DNA from: Saxidomus purpurata
Lineage: Eukaryota; Mollusca; Bivalvia; Venerida; Veneridae
Assembly: GCA_022818135.1 (NCBI GenBank)
Contig: JAFMSR010000013.1
Span: 23,148,207 to 23,212,206, forward strand
Reading direction: 5' to 3'
Length of the DNA: 64,000 nt
Under the pieces are notes generated by a model. The model was not told where the DNA came from. It made no database searches and saw nothing but the letters and a program-made list of their open reading frames with translations. Shown here piece by piece: positions 1 to 14,189 of the stretch. The first letter of the stretch is position 1. Each line of letters begins with the position of its first letter. Made by a program: the position numbers and the translations under genes.

Positions 1-1333
1 AGCAACTTGCTAGGCTACTAACATAAGAAGACACTGGTTTTGTTTCCTACAGAATAAATCCGTTCATACCAAGACAATGAAATGGCACACTTTATTCAAG
101 TGTTTAATAAATGGTCTTATCTGCATTCCATACATTAGTATCTTCCCCCCTCATTGTCAGGGCTGATCCTCGGCCAATGTAATATTTGTTGACAGTTGGC
201 TATCAGTTGTACCTGTAACAGCTGATATATACCCTACCCTGCTGAGCTGTCTCGCAACTGGAAGCCATTCCTGTTTTGCATTTTGCAGATATCTTATGAG
301 AAAATTTCAAATTTATAGCTTTCAGTTTCTGTGTAGGGAATGCCTGAGGTTTATACATGATAACAAGTCTGCATCATTATGATGTAGTCTCAGCTGGCAT
401 CAAGTTTCATAAATATTGCTGCAAAGGTTTTTGAGGAAGTCAAGGATTTTCCATGTATATACTGAGAAACTGTTGACTACATACGTTTGCATGATGCATT
501 CTTAGAAATGATTATATATATAGATGCAGGAAAGGAGTGGTTTGTATTTGCTGTTAGATTTCCGTATTGAAGACTGGCATTCATGTAACAATCAACACAG
601 ACTTAAGAGTAAAACCATGTTCTTCACTACTAATTGATATTTATTGAACACCTAATAATGTTCGAATTTGAAGATGGACGTTAGTTGCCCATTTAAGGTA
701 TTTGTAGAGTATAAGTATGAAGCGTCAAAGAAGTAAAGAATCTGATAGATTGAAAATGGTTGAAACAAAATCACTGGATGAGGTGATAAATATTGCACAA
801 TATGCATGACTTGTTAGATGTATAATCAAAATAATATGAGTTTGTATGCTAAATGTTATAAAATTTAAAACTTAAAAAAAAAAGAAGCTTTTATGTGCCA
901 TGATAAAAATATTTAAAGGTTAGATTTTATAAACTGTTTACAGTATAGTCACTAAAAACTTCCTTTTAAAAGTGGCAGCATCAAGTAAATATACACTTTA
1001 CAACACATTCAGTAGGTTATTAACCATAAAAGCTTTTTTATATGAAATAGTTTGGGATTGCTCATCAAAGAAATTCAGCTACAAAAATATGATCATTAAG
1101 ACGGTATTCTATATGATCTATGAACTGATCATATTTTATTTCATTGTTAAAGGAAGGAATTGACATTTTTGTAACATTGATCAGGTAGCCAACTTTGTAG
1201 AGTTTAAAGGCCAGTGATCAACGTTTTATGTTACAATTACTCATAGCAGTTGTATTACCAAGAAAGATGACACAATAAAATACCTAGAAATAGACTGTTG
1301 TTAATGTAAAAAAACATTCCCCCCCCAAAAAAA

Positions 1334-1335
<2 letters not shown>

Positions 1336-1395
<60 letters not shown>
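1336..1395. repeat. Poly-C mononucleotide tract
   Basis: An uninterrupted run of about 60 C follows a short C/A mixed run. It resembles the poly-C block inside the exon at 36.6 kb. It may be a real homopolymer or an assembly artefact. Confidence 0.9.
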
Positions 1396-4300
1396 TTTAC
1401 AATGCTTTTTTACATCAAAAAAGTACAACAAATGTTATAAAATAACCCAGTGTTTCTTTCATTAATATTACAAAAAATAAGAAATGCTTAACAACAATTT
1501 TAACACTTTCTGGGAAGAAGCGATATAAATACCAAAGATTTAAGACATAGGACCTGTGACATCATTGCTTTAGTGTAAATAGAAAACTGTTCTATCATTG
1601 TTCATTATTTCATGTATGAATAAGTTCAAAGTGACCATGGGACTTCAGAAATCGAAGAACATTTTGAGTTATTACTTCAGTAAAAATTACAGTTGCATTT
1701 TGTTTAAAAACATTAAAGAAACGGCTAAAAGCAGGTTAAAATTTCAGGTAATTCAATGAAGATTACACTAAAAAGGTGTTTTAGAAGTAATTATGCAATT
1801 TTTTATATTCTTTCAATGCGGGTGGGGGATTAACATTTGTTCTTTAAAAAATACTTTACACACTTCTTTTATAAGAAACTTGTGAGGAAAGTAATTGTTA
1901 CAACTGGATTGTGTTTTTAAATTCTGAAATAGGACAGTGTACTAAACAGACATTGTTAACCTGCACTCCACATTTTTAATTGCAATCTAGTCGTGATCTG
2001 CAATTTTCCGTATTTTCAGTGGGCACCATGCCTTTTAACAGAAATGTACTGTCCAATTGAAAAATGGGAAAGTCTGTTTTAGAAAACCAGTAGGGTAGCA
2101 AAAAGGTTTCAAATAAGCATTAAGGGCTTATGTGATTATATGGCAGAATAGAGAAGGGATTCCCTGTCATTTAATGGTTATTATTCCCCTGAAGTTGCAC
2201 TTGCTCACCTCTGTACCAGGATCCACCCAAGTTTTATCCCGTTTACAAATATTTTGTCGTTGGTCATGTACGGACCGTTTTAACTGTTCAAACATTGACC
2301 AGACCTGATACTCTCACACTGTACCTATGTGCAAATAGTGTATCATTTGTTTGAAAAATATTTTACTTTGATTATTGAATTAATGGTGCAATATTATCTA
2401 AATTGTTTACATCATTGTTGATCAGTTTGAGTATTATCTACCACAAAATTTGTATTTGTTACAATTTTTTAAACAAAGAGTTATGCAACAAGTCGCCGGT
2501 CTATGAAAAGTCGTACAGAATGATCAACCTTTTGTTTTCAGAAATTCCTTAATACCAGGATTAAGTTACGTTTTGATTTCCTTTCGATGAAAAGATTTTG
2601 ACAATTACGAGATATTTTCGAGATAATTTTGGAACTGTAAGAGGATTTATTTCATAATAATATCACCTAATAGGGTAAACATTTCCTTTACTTGAAGTTA
2701 TATAAAGTATTCTTTCGGTCACAGATACTTTGGATAAAGAGTCACTTCAGCAAGTATTAAAGTACAAGACCTTAGTATTTTAAAGTTGATAATTCAAATT
2801 CTAATTGACTGAGGGGATCGGAGGGGAAGAGGACTCGCGCATCACATGTTTTGTATGAGTTTGTAAAACAGTTACTCCAATCTGATTTCACTCTTTTACT
2901 ATACCCACCAACTCTCAGTTTGTTGAAATTCCCTCTACTTATTTATGCTACAGAGGTAGCCATACTGTGATACTTGGATATAAGATATCATGTTGGTGAA
3001 ATTCTATATTTTGTAAAACATTTTCTGAATTTTCTTTGTGACATTCTTTATGAATTTGAAACTTTTAGAATGACTTACTAATTTTTTTGAGACAGTTTAC
3101 ATTCATTGTAACCTAGTACTAGTGTCAAGTGCATTATGATCTACTTCATCGTTGGGTTTTTGCTATTATCATAATTTTTTTTTTTTAAAGTGATGATTTT
3201 TAACAAAATATGTTTCTGAATAAATTCTTACTGAAATTTAACTACAATGTCTCAAGTGTCAACCTTAGTTGTCTACATTTTACAACATTTTTATTTCATG
3301 CTATGAAACCATTAATGATTGCGGGGGCCCAAATCTTCATTGATTTTGTTTGTGGGTCAGTCAAAAAAGAATCTGATATTGCTATTTGAAATCCACAAAT
3401 TTAAGTATCAGCAAATTTGCATTTATTAAAATCCATCAAAATTTATGCCCACAACTTTAATGTGTGCATTGACGGTAACCTTGAGGCCTTTGTAGGTTGG
3501 ATCCAAGGTTAGACCACCAGAGGTTTTCTGTGGGCACGTAACCTGTACCGAAAATTTATTATACTAAATATAAAGGATAAAAATGTGAGGTGTAAGATTT
3601 ATTTTTCAGAATTTTATACTCAGCAGAAATGACTGTTATATGTACATACTTACTATATTCCTTAAAAATGATGTAAAAATATTGTTAGTTTAACTCTCGT
3701 ATATTCGTATAAAAGCCAGTTTTCTGTATGCAACTACATTTATATAATACACATTTTAATAATAATCAAGTTCTGTTGAAATATAAGTTGCTAGCTCAGT
3801 GGGGAGGAGACAACACTATATTTTCTCCTGGTAATGATAACAAAGATTATTCACCAGATAAATGTAGAGGATAAAATTAATTCATTCAGTTATTCATTGT
3901 AACAGTTATGTAGGATAGGTGTTCCTTTCTTCAGAATGAAAGTACATAATTCACATCTCTAACCAAGCCTGAGAGTAAGGTTTTACTGATGGAAATACTG
4001 ATGTGTCAGCTTTTTTCAAAAGTAAAAGAATGTTAGGATGCTCAGGACATTTGTTCGACTTTACCCTTCCTGTTGTTTAATTTTAACAAATAAATTAGAA
4101 TCATGACACTCTATTGGGCCCACTGAACAGGATCGAAGGGCAACTAGTCCAGTGTTCAATGAACAGGCCCGCTGAACAAGAGTGAGAAGCAACTGGGCCA
4201 GTGTTTAACGAACAGTGCAGATGTAAAAGACTTCTGGCAAGGATAATGATAAAATAATTAAGACAGCAAATTTTCAGCAGTCTGCATGCATACCTACATG

Positions 4301-6261
4301 AAAAATTAAAATTTTACACATTCACAGTTTAAGCAATGAATCAAATTATGGCACTAAAGCTTTTGATTTAAAATTTCAAAAGTGGACAAAAGTTGTTTCA
4401 AGTTCAAAAAAATAGGGGAAAATGCACAGCTGGATCATGAATTTTTTTATAGTGGTAATCTGTCAAAGTTATTGTAAAAGTATGGCACATTTTGACCTAT
4501 ATGACAGAGAAGATTAATTGTGTGGTGAATGTATTAAAGAATTTTATCTTATCTAACAGCAATATACAAACAGTTGTAACCTACTTCAAGTTATTAGCAT
4601 TCATTGATGACAAAAGTGCAAACATAAAACTTTTTATTTTAATCTATTAAATGGTTAACTTAAAGTTTTGTTCAAATATTGATAAATTTATCACAAATAT
4701 TTAGAGCAATAGATTTAGGGTGCTGAAATATTTAAGTGTGCTTATCTGGAGTATTTTCTTCCTTTATAAATCAAGTGTATTGTAATAGATTGCCTAAATT
4801 AAAATGAAAATACACCCTTATATATTAATTGGATTGTGACATAGTTCTATTTTCAGGTCATAGCTTCCTAAATTTCTTTCAAACTTTTATACAATGGAAG
4901 TACATTTATCAAAATGTCCTAATACTGTTTTGATCTGCTTTGAAAGTGAGCCATACTTGGTCATAAACAATGTCACCAGGGTAAATGAAATTAAAACCTT
5001 ACGAACACTTACAGACGAAGTGTAATCAAACTGACATAGATTCTTTATCCAAATTTTACTTGAGCAAAGTCAAAAGCTATCGTGTTCCAATTAGTTACTA
5101 ATTTGTAGAAAATAATCATTGAATGTCAGAATATTTTGTAGATTGAACTGAAGCAATGCTTCTTAAAGCCATTCTTTACAGAAAATAACTAATACCAGTA
5201 GTGTAGCATCTCTCACATCCACATGGAAAATAGTTCAGTGCAAATCACAAACACTGCTTGTATTAAATTTTGGGATCACTAAGGTGGCATCAGATGTTCC
5301 TATTGTTTAAAGGAGATGAATGGTTTACAACGAGCAACTTTAGTAAATGTATTGTTTTGAAAGTTGGCCTATAGCTCACTTTAAGCAGCTAATATGAGTT
5401 GAAAATGAAAGTTTATCAATTGCAAGATATTTATATAGCTACACTACAGTACTCTCAGTGCTTTGATTAAGGTTTTTAACACTCTTAAAAATGAACACAA
5501 GTTGTGACCTTCCTGCACAGTTCTTTCTGTGCTATGATTAAGGTTTAACATTAACTTCCCTACAGTACAAACACTTCTTTTTTTAGTAATGAAGGAAATT
5601 AATAATGTGGTGGATACAAAAAAAAAAAAATAAGTAGGTAGTTGAGGATTAAAATCTAGCATATAGTTGACAGTAACCTGAAGTTGAGAAGAGATATTTG
5701 ACCATCTGCTACAGACCCTGAAGGGGTCATGCACCAATAAAATTATGGTAAATTACATACAGTTGTCAAGTTTGATACCCTGAAGACATAAATACAATCC
5801 AGTTGCATTTTGTGTGGATACAACAAGATGGTGATTCTTATCATAAATAATAGTTTGGAGTCAATTGCCCATACTCTACCTAATGTGGAGTTGTCCATCT
5901 CAACCTTTATGCTGCTGATTTCTTATCAATTGGACTCATCCATCTGTCAGTGGACAGTGCAGATCATGATCAGACAGCATAGACTGCAAAAATGTGCACG
6001 CCGATCATGATCTGCAGTGTGGATAGGCAAAAATCTTTATGGCTGCAGCAGCGCTGTTCTTGTTAAGAGGGATGGGCCATTAAAATAAGTGTGCAGGATT
6101 TACTGGTTTTGATGTTTAACTAGAATACAGTTAGGACAACCTTGGAATAACACCTGTCGGAATAACACCTGTCAAGGAGTTACCTCAGTGAATATTTATC
6201 ATTTTTCATCTGAAGCCTAGAACATGGTCTTCTTGCAACTTAATTGTCATGCAATAGTTAA

Positions 6262-6400
6262 TCATAACCTAAGGAAAGACATAACCTTTGCATCATGTCC
6301 CATAGCCTTGGGAAAGACATAACCTTAGCATCATGTTAGGGAAGACATAACCGCTTTGCAGCATGTCCCATAACCTAAGCATTTTAAAGATTGTGATAAA
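6262..6400. repeat. Degenerate short tandem repeat
   Basis: About three to four imperfect copies of a 35-40 bp unit built on 'gacataacctttgcatcatg' are seen. Copies differ by small indels. No coding or regulatory role is evident. Confidence 0.6.
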
Positions 6401-9400
6401 CTTGGCATCATGTACTATGGTTACATGAAACTGGACTATAAAATGAGGTTTAGACAGGGCGGGTGTTGTAAATCAGTTAGCTTGAACATCTCATTCAAAT
6501 GATAATGTTTAATTATTTCAACAATCCTTTATCTCTGATAGTCAAGTTTAACCTTTATTTGCCACTGTCTGTGCATTGATGCATTCTTTTCTGCACGTAA
6601 ATTGTCATACTACACCAACTTCAAAGGTATATCTTTGTTTAATATTACCCGAAATGATGTATGATACAACACATAACCTTTGATCCTTTGAAACAAGGTG
6701 CTTTTAAATAAGTTAATTGGTTATTACAACATTTTAGAAACCAAAAATGGACTTATTTAGTTACAGAACAGTTTATGATTCTGTTTCAGTTACAGAATAT
6801 GGTCAGTATTGATTTAACAGCAGAGGTTATGTAGGAGGAATGAGCTTGAAACTTTTATGAGCAACTGAACAATTATGATTTCATACAGCTTCCAGTGATT
6901 TATCAATTAGTCATGGTATATTGCATCACTGGAAAGACTAGTTTAAGAGATGGGTCTTTGTTCTGAAGTTGTTGAAAGTGGAAAAGGAACGACATTGATT
7001 TTGATGTTAACAACTTTAATGGCAATTTAAGAACACCAAAAAGCTGTATGATTTAATATCAAATTAAACTTAAAAGGCTATGACCTACCATTTTTTGCAA
7101 TTTTTACAGATCTTTTGTTTTACAGGAATACTGTACAGTGTCGTGTTTCCTGCATTAAGTACATACTTGAAATAGGCTTACATAAAAGGGCAAGGTCTGA
7201 AACAATCGAATGATTCTCAAACTTTATTAAGAAGTTTCTCAGGTACGTTTTTGTACTAGGATTTGCTTACTGACAGAGTTGAGAATACTTCATTGTGAAA
7301 ACAGATCTAGAAGGTTACTCTTCAGGCTACAGTCATCAAAACTAAAAAAAACTTAATAAGTCTTCTTAAATTGTTGGCTAAAATTGTAAGCTTTACGTAT
7401 GCTGTTGGGATGTGTGATTCTGGTCTAATTAAAAAAAAACCTGCCAACCGACATTAAATTTTGTGGCAAAGAGACATGGAGGCCTGCGGGGTATTAATCA
7501 CCTTCAGTGATTTTTCAATTGTTAAAAAAGTTAAGTATCAGTAGCTCCTGGTTGAAAGAACCAAACAAAAAACGTACTGTGGATATCATAGAACGACTCT
7601 TTTAAAACAAAATAGCTACGTCTTAGTACAGAGTGAAGCCAGAGCAACAGACATCAGAAACGAGATCATTAAAATGTCTGCTAGATCTATCCAGGCTCTC
7701 CAGCGTCACTTTTAGAACAGCCAGGCGTTATAGATTAATCACAAAACTTGTCTTAATGTAATTTCTAATTTGTTAAAAAAAGATTTTTTTTACCAGATAA
7801 ATGATAGAGATCTTTGCAAGATTGGTATCTAAATCTAAGATATATATCTTACATTGTAATTTCACTAGCTTCTGGATATATACATTGTTTTGAAAAGTAA
7901 ATTAGATATATAACGGCTCAATTTTTTGCTGCTATGGTAATGTCGGTTAGTGATGTTGTTTTGAAGTGATGTTTATTGCTTAAGGGCCTTAAAGTTTACA
8001 GGTCATAGCCGTCTTATAAGGCTATATAATTACTGTGGCTGTTAATGACACAAGTGGGGAATGTTTATGTTCATTTTCTTCCTTTTTGGCTGTATTTTGG
8101 CCTAACTAATCACCTTGTACACAAAGTTTATGGTTTTTTTTCTGCATTCTATTGCAAACGTTGAGTGTTTGTAACATCTGGATTTAATATGGGCTCATAT
8201 TTTATTGGAGGATAATGAATGATAATTGAAGAGGTATATACATGGTTTTGATTTTACTCGGTCAGTTAATCATGCATTTATCCATTTAGTTTGTCAATCA
8301 TACATTTTTTCATGCATTTATTCTTTCTTTTGTTCTTTCTTCCTGTCTGCCTGCCTATCTGTCTTAATTTTTTTCTCTCTTTCCTAATATCTTTCTTTCA
8401 AATCCATGTTTAAACGAATGTTTACTGTCTTCAATTCAATTCCAGGAGACTTGAATTTACATTTACTTTTATATGCAAATTTGGGCAGCTGAAAGATTTT
8501 AAGTTTTACATGATATTTTTAGACCAATATGATCAGGACAATATTATATTTGAAGTGATATCATTCTAATAAACAAATATGACATAATTTACGTGTTTTA
8601 TTTCTTTAAAATCAGCATCTGGTTTCTTAAAGGTTCATTTTTTCTTCTTGGATTTCCTATTAACGAACATCTTGAAAGCCTGATGAGACATTAATAGTGG
8701 TGAGGGTGCTAAATGGGGGATGTAAAAAGACATGTGACGCAAGTTGCTGTGACTGTTTTATGGATATCTTTAACGTAACCAGTCCATTTACGATGAACTT
8801 TTATGTATGTATAAAACAATTTTCTTGTCCATTTACCATTTTTTTGGCTACTGTGCCAAAAAGGGTGTAATGTATTTTGTCATGTATCCCACATAAATCA
8901 AACAACCTTATAATGTACTGTGTGTTTGTCTGTCAAATGTATAGTCAACTTAAATATTTGTATACAGGCAATGCTTTTTATATTAAGCGAAGTTATAAAA
9001 ATACTTAATACAAAAAACAAATGTACTAGACTACTAAGTACATTATGTTTAATTAAATAAAGTGCTCTGGCTATAATTAAGCTCTTTGCTAAATATGAAG
9101 GTAATGAAGATAATGTTTATGCATGCAGTTCAACCAGATACAGAATTAAAACTGGTCTTTGGAAGTTGCGGAATGGATCAGAAAATTAAAAATGAAGTCA
9201 TGCGTGTGATTCACAGCAGTGTAATCGACTGTCTCGGGAATTGACAGCAGTTGTTATTCTTGGTAATTTTATTGCAGGCAATATTATGCTGAAATTCTAC
9301 TGAAAACTGTGCCCAAAAGACACTAGTACTGATTTCTTTTTGGTTAAGTAGAAATTATTTCCTGTATTATAAACAGATGCTGTGTTCTTTTCTATTAAAT

Positions 9401-9661
9401 ATGCCAGTAATGTATGTAATGGATCCTGTACAGAATATGTAATAGTAGAAATTGAAGCCACAAGTCTGAAATTTAATACCAGACAAGACCAATACAATAA
9501 TAATGTAATAATAAAATTAATGTATATCATCTTCCAAAATGTCTATGCAATATTTCAGTCAGATTCTCACAAGGTGGAAAAACTTTGAACTGCGACCATT
9601 GCAGCTTCTCAATATGCATATCCCATGTGCATTTTACCATCAACAATAAGGAATTTAGAGA

Positions 9662-9870
9662 GGGGGGAACGGTGGTGTAGAGGTTAAAAGGTGTCTGCCG
9701 CTCATCCCAGAGGTTGCGGGTAAGAGCTCCACTGGGGTCACGACTGCACCTCCTCGATCACATAACACAAGTACTGGTTTTTCCAGGAAGTGGACTTGAG
9801 AGTGACTCAATAAGCTGCAAGCTTGCTTCACAATCGAGCTAAAATAAATTAGTATAAACTAAACTGAACT
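9662..9870 (+). repeat. tRNA-headed SINE, family 1
   Basis: A tRNA-like head is present with an A-box-like segment (ggtggtgtagaggtta) and a B-box-like segment (ggttgcgggtaagagctcc). A body containing 'agtactggtttttccagga' follows, and the end is 'aattagtataaact'. Inverted relatives lie at about 25266-25447 and 53795-53995. The 3' tail is shared with family 2. Confidence 0.8.
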
Positions 9871-11031
9871 AAGAAATTTAGAGTACTTTATAGGTGAACA
9901 TTATAGTTCTTAGTGGCTTGGAGAGGGCCCTATCAATGTGGATCAAATATTTATTACCTGACTAAGAGCATCACTGTTTCCTCATTATTTTAATTATCAG
10001 TTCTTAACTCCCCAGTAGGAAGCCGTCTATAGATTTAATGCTTTTGTTTAGGCGGAATTAAAATAAATTATCAACTGAAGTTGGAAACAGCTGTTAGAAA
10101 GTCTGAGCTGTTATTTTGCAATGGTTTCATGTAAACAAGTTATAATTGACAGGAAGTGGTTGCTCAAAAGTGTTTGATTTTTGACATAGTATGAGCAATT
10201 TACAGTAGAAACTATAATCTGAGAAATGTCATGTCATCTTTTGTAACAGTTAAGTTTCATATGTCTTAGGCTAAAATTACTCTCATTTTAAGTCAAACTA
10301 CAATGCACATAATGCTTTTTTGTACAATTCATATTTTTCACGCGCCTGATATGTAATAGGGAAGAAAACCTGCCCTTTCGGAAGCTCATTGTTCTTGTAA
10401 GAGTCTGAAGGGGGAATTTCCTGGTTAGTAATTATTGCATCATGCAGTTTTTTTGCGGGTGTCTCCTTATTATTCACGTGTCAAGTTAAATGTTACATTT
10501 ATTCTGGCAGTATTTGATGCTTCGTTAATCTATAGTCAGCCTCAGTTATTGATTCTAATTCCCTGATTAACCATTCTCAAATATTTGGAAATTCTTTGGG
10601 TCTTGCACATTCCTTTGTGTTGACCAGTTGGGGGAAAAACTGGCCTATTGATTATTGTAATTCCAGTGGACAATTAAGTCAAGTTTAGATTGGACATTCC
10701 ACTGTGATTAAAACTGTAAATACATGGCATGACTGCCTATTAAACCACTAGTGGAACTATAGCAGCCTGATGCTACAATACCAGTATTAGAGATAATTGT
10801 CACAGAATTTTCTCGGATTTATCACTTTGGTGGATTCAGTAAATGTTGACTTGTGTTCCCAATTCAGAATTGTTATTTTTGGATGTTTTCCGAAACACCA
10901 GATTTTGAAAATTTTGAAAATCAGTACTTGTATACATAGTTAAATCGTTGGAATAGAAAGGAAATACATAATTTTATTTGTTTCCAAATGTAACAAGAAC
11001 AGGAGTAACAAATCTAGATGCTTATTGTGGA

Positions 11032-11287
11032 ATATGAACCTTCAGTTTTCATGTAAGTTTGGTATTGGATGTTTTAAAATACAAATGATTTAAAGGCAAA
11101 TACTTTGCGATATCAAGTGTTTCAACTGTTACTTGTTTACCAATAAAATACCAGAGGGGATATGAACCTTCAGTTTTCATGTAAGTTTGGTATTGGATGT
11201 TTTAAAATACAAATGATTTAAAGGCAAATACTTTGCGATATCAAGTGTTTCAACTGTTACTTGTTTACCAATAAAATACCAGAGAGG
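11032..11287. repeat. Tandem duplication of a 128-bp unit
   Basis: Two nearly identical copies of a 128-bp segment lie head to tail (starts 11032 and 11160). They are almost unchanged until the final bases, so the duplication is recent or is an assembly duplication. It is non-coding. Confidence 0.9.
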
Positions 11288-11711
11288 ACTTTAGCACTTC
11301 CTATGATCAACCTTGAAGTTTCAGATTTCAAGTTACTCACAGTCTTCGTGAAGTTGAAATCACGAAATTGTAAACTTCCTAGTCATATAAAGATGAAATT
11401 CCGTGTCTCCTCTGCATTTACGTGAGTCTTGAAGTTCAGAATTTTTTATCACTTTTATCTAGAGTAAAGCTCCTTAGGTAATTATTACAAAGGTTCATAT
11501 TTTAATTCTCTGTGTAAAGTCATCATTATTTGCCTGCTTAAAATTCTCCAAAGCTGACCAACTTGTCTGCAAAAGTATTAGCTTGTTTCTGTATAGGTAA
11601 AGATGTGATGAAGTAATTCTTGTTAACTTTAAACATATTTTGCTTAAACTTGTGTAGTAGTTCTGTGTCATTCAGTCTGATGTTTTGAAGAAAAAAGTCA
11701 CTTAAGAAATT

Positions 11712-11800
11712 ATCTTTGCCTTGGAGTGCTTTATTGAAATTAATTGAAGCATTTCATGGGGGTGATGTGCCAGGCGGAATGATTCATGGGCTCGAATCTG
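11712..11800 (+). repeat. Partial copy of the palindromic element
   Basis: This shares 'ggagtgcttt', 'gtgatgtgcca/ctggcgga' and 'attcatgggctcga' with the palindromic element at 16170-16330, but lacks the right arm. It is a decayed or solo half. Confidence 0.5.
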
Positions 11801-12289
11801 TTTTGAGCATATTGAATGTTGAGTCAGTTTCTGCTGAAAGTTGTTTAGAACTTGTGTTTTAATATTTAATGTTTGATGACCGCTTATGCCTCAAGACCAA
11901 TTAAAGGTTTCAACACTTATGTACAATATATAGTTTGATACCTACTGTACAACCACAAGAGTTTTGTTCTTGAGCAAGACATCCAATGAAACACATCAAG
12001 CATCGGAATGCAATAACCTACCAGTTAAAGTAATGAAAACTTTACATTTCAAAAGTGATTTGTTCAGTCTTGGGTATAGTACTGTAATACTGCAGACAAA
12101 TAAAGAGGTAAATCTTTAATTTGCCATCTACTATGCTTTATGAGTGAAGTAGCTTGAAGAAATAAATTGATAAATTATTAATTTAACTGATGCTCCTATA
12201 AGTGTAAATGAAAGTTTAAAGTTTGGATTTAGCTGCAAGCAGAAAAAAAAAGCTATACAAAACAAAGTTTGGCTAATTTCTGTTTTTTT

Positions 12290-12898
12290 ATTAGCTCGCC
12301 TGGCACAAAGTGCCAGAGTGAGCTATTAGCATTGCATTCCGTCCGGCGTCCTTCGTACATCCGTCCATTCACCATTTCCTTCAAACGACATCTCCTCTGA
12401 AACCACTGGGCCAATGTTGATGAGACTTTGCAGGGATGTTCCTTGCATGAAGCTCTTTCAAAGGTGTTCAAAGAATTCCATTCCACGCAGAACTCTGATT
12501 GCTATGGCAGCAAATAGGAAAAACTTTAAAAATCACAAGGCCTACGTAGAGCTTAGATATTTGGCATGTAGCATTGTCTAGTGGACCTCTACCAAGATTG
12601 TTCAAATTATGACCCCCGGGTCAAAATTGACTCTGCGCAGGTGGTCACTTAGTTTTGCATAGGATTTATATAGGAAAAACTTTAAATATTCTTCTTGAAA
12701 CCACAAGGCGCCAGATATTTGGCATGTAGCATTGCCTAGTAGACCTCTTCAAAGTTTGTTAAAATTATGCTCCTGGGGTCAAAACTGACCTTGCCCAGGG
12801 GGGTCATTTGTTTGGTATAACATTGTCTAGTGATCTTCCACCAGGCAAGTTGACTTGTACCAAGGTGAGGGATATAGGGCCATCTTGGCCCTCTTGTT
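12290..12898 (+). repeat. Hairpin-ended interspersed repeat, TTAGCTCGCCTGG type
   Basis: It opens with a small hairpin (agctcgcctggcac / gtgccagagtgagct) and closes with 'ggccatcttggccctcttg', itself a short palindrome. Internal blocks repeat ('ggaaaaactttaaa', 'tttggcatgtagcattg'). A second, similarly built copy lies at 42641-43370. It has no coding capacity. The class looks like a non-autonomous mobile element. Confidence 0.75.
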
Positions 12899-13385
12899 TG
12901 TTTTTTTACAAAAAGAAATCATTGTAAATTTACCGTATATTTTGGTAAGATACATAAATTTGTAAAGAAAATACAGGGCCTGCGCCATTATTTAGTTACT
13001 GTCCTCTGTAGGCAGAAATGACTGATGAAGAAACTTGTAACTGGAACATTTGATTATAGGGGTAACAGAGTAGATACAGTGAGTTTGTCAGATATTTCTG
13101 TGCTTCATTGACTAAAACTGTGGGGGGAAATGTGAATTTAAGGTGGAAGGGTAGTATAGGATGGGAGGAGATGGTATTGTGGATAGATGAGTCTGATGTA
13201 TTGTTGTGGAATAGATAGCTATTATAAGTAGTTATCCTAAGATGCTGAAGTCCAGAAAATTAGATGGATAAGAGGATACAATGACTTTGGCTATTTAGTC
13301 GGCACTTTCAGCCCTTTCTTCTGAAATTGAAGCTCTGTTTATGTTATGAGGGGCATGACTCACCTTTAGTGATAGCTATAGTTCT

Positions 13386-13612
13386 GTGGAGCTGCCTTGG
13401 TGCAGTGGTACCGTGTTTGTCTAGGGATTGAAGGGTCCCAGGTTTGAACCCCGCCAGTGCCCACGTAGTGGTAGTGTCCTTCGGCAAGACACAGATAATT
13501 CCACATCGCCCCTCTCTCTTCAAGGTTGATACCATCTGGAGTGAATCTAAAGAGTGATTAATCAAAGCTATAAAAACATGTTTCTCAATCGAGAGTAAAT
13601 AAATTAGTATGA
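13386..13612 (+). repeat. tRNA-headed SINE, family 2
   Basis: The head 'tggtgcagtggtaccg' plus B box 'ggtttgaaccccgcc' is followed by a body with 'ggcaagacacagataa' and 'ttgataccatctgga', ending 'aataaattagtatgaa'. Relatives are at 35172-35398 and 37617-37897. Confidence 0.8.
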
Positions 13613-14189
13613 AATAACCCTACTTCCATATTTTCCACTTCAGAGTATCATAAAGCAAACTCGGAAACATAATCCTGCAAGCATGAAATTACCATTTAGA
13701 AACTACACTGCAAACATGCTCATTTTTTTAATGATGAATGGACTGTTCTATTATTGATATATTTTATGATTTAATGACGGTAGGAGTTGACAGATGAGAG
13801 CCCTGTTAATGAAGAAATTTGAAGAAGACATTTTATGACAAGTTTATTATCGGATGGACATTATTAAGTTACTGAAACTGTGGGATGTAATCAGGAAATG
13901 CTGTTTTCTCTTGTCATTTCAATCATACTTTGTTAGCACTAATCTGTCATAGAATGATTCATTTTCCCCCCTATAATATGGAAGGGAATAGATAATATGC
14001 TGGCAGTAGCCGTAGAAAGATATTTTCAGCTTCACCCATTCTACTTTTGTTTACAGAAGTTTGTTCGCTATAATTTAGTACTTACATATGTATAATGATA
14101 AGTGATTATTAGAAACTGCTTATTGGTTCCTTATAAAGCATTGATATTGGGATTTAACATTGTTTACAGAAATTCAATAGTGTTACTTG

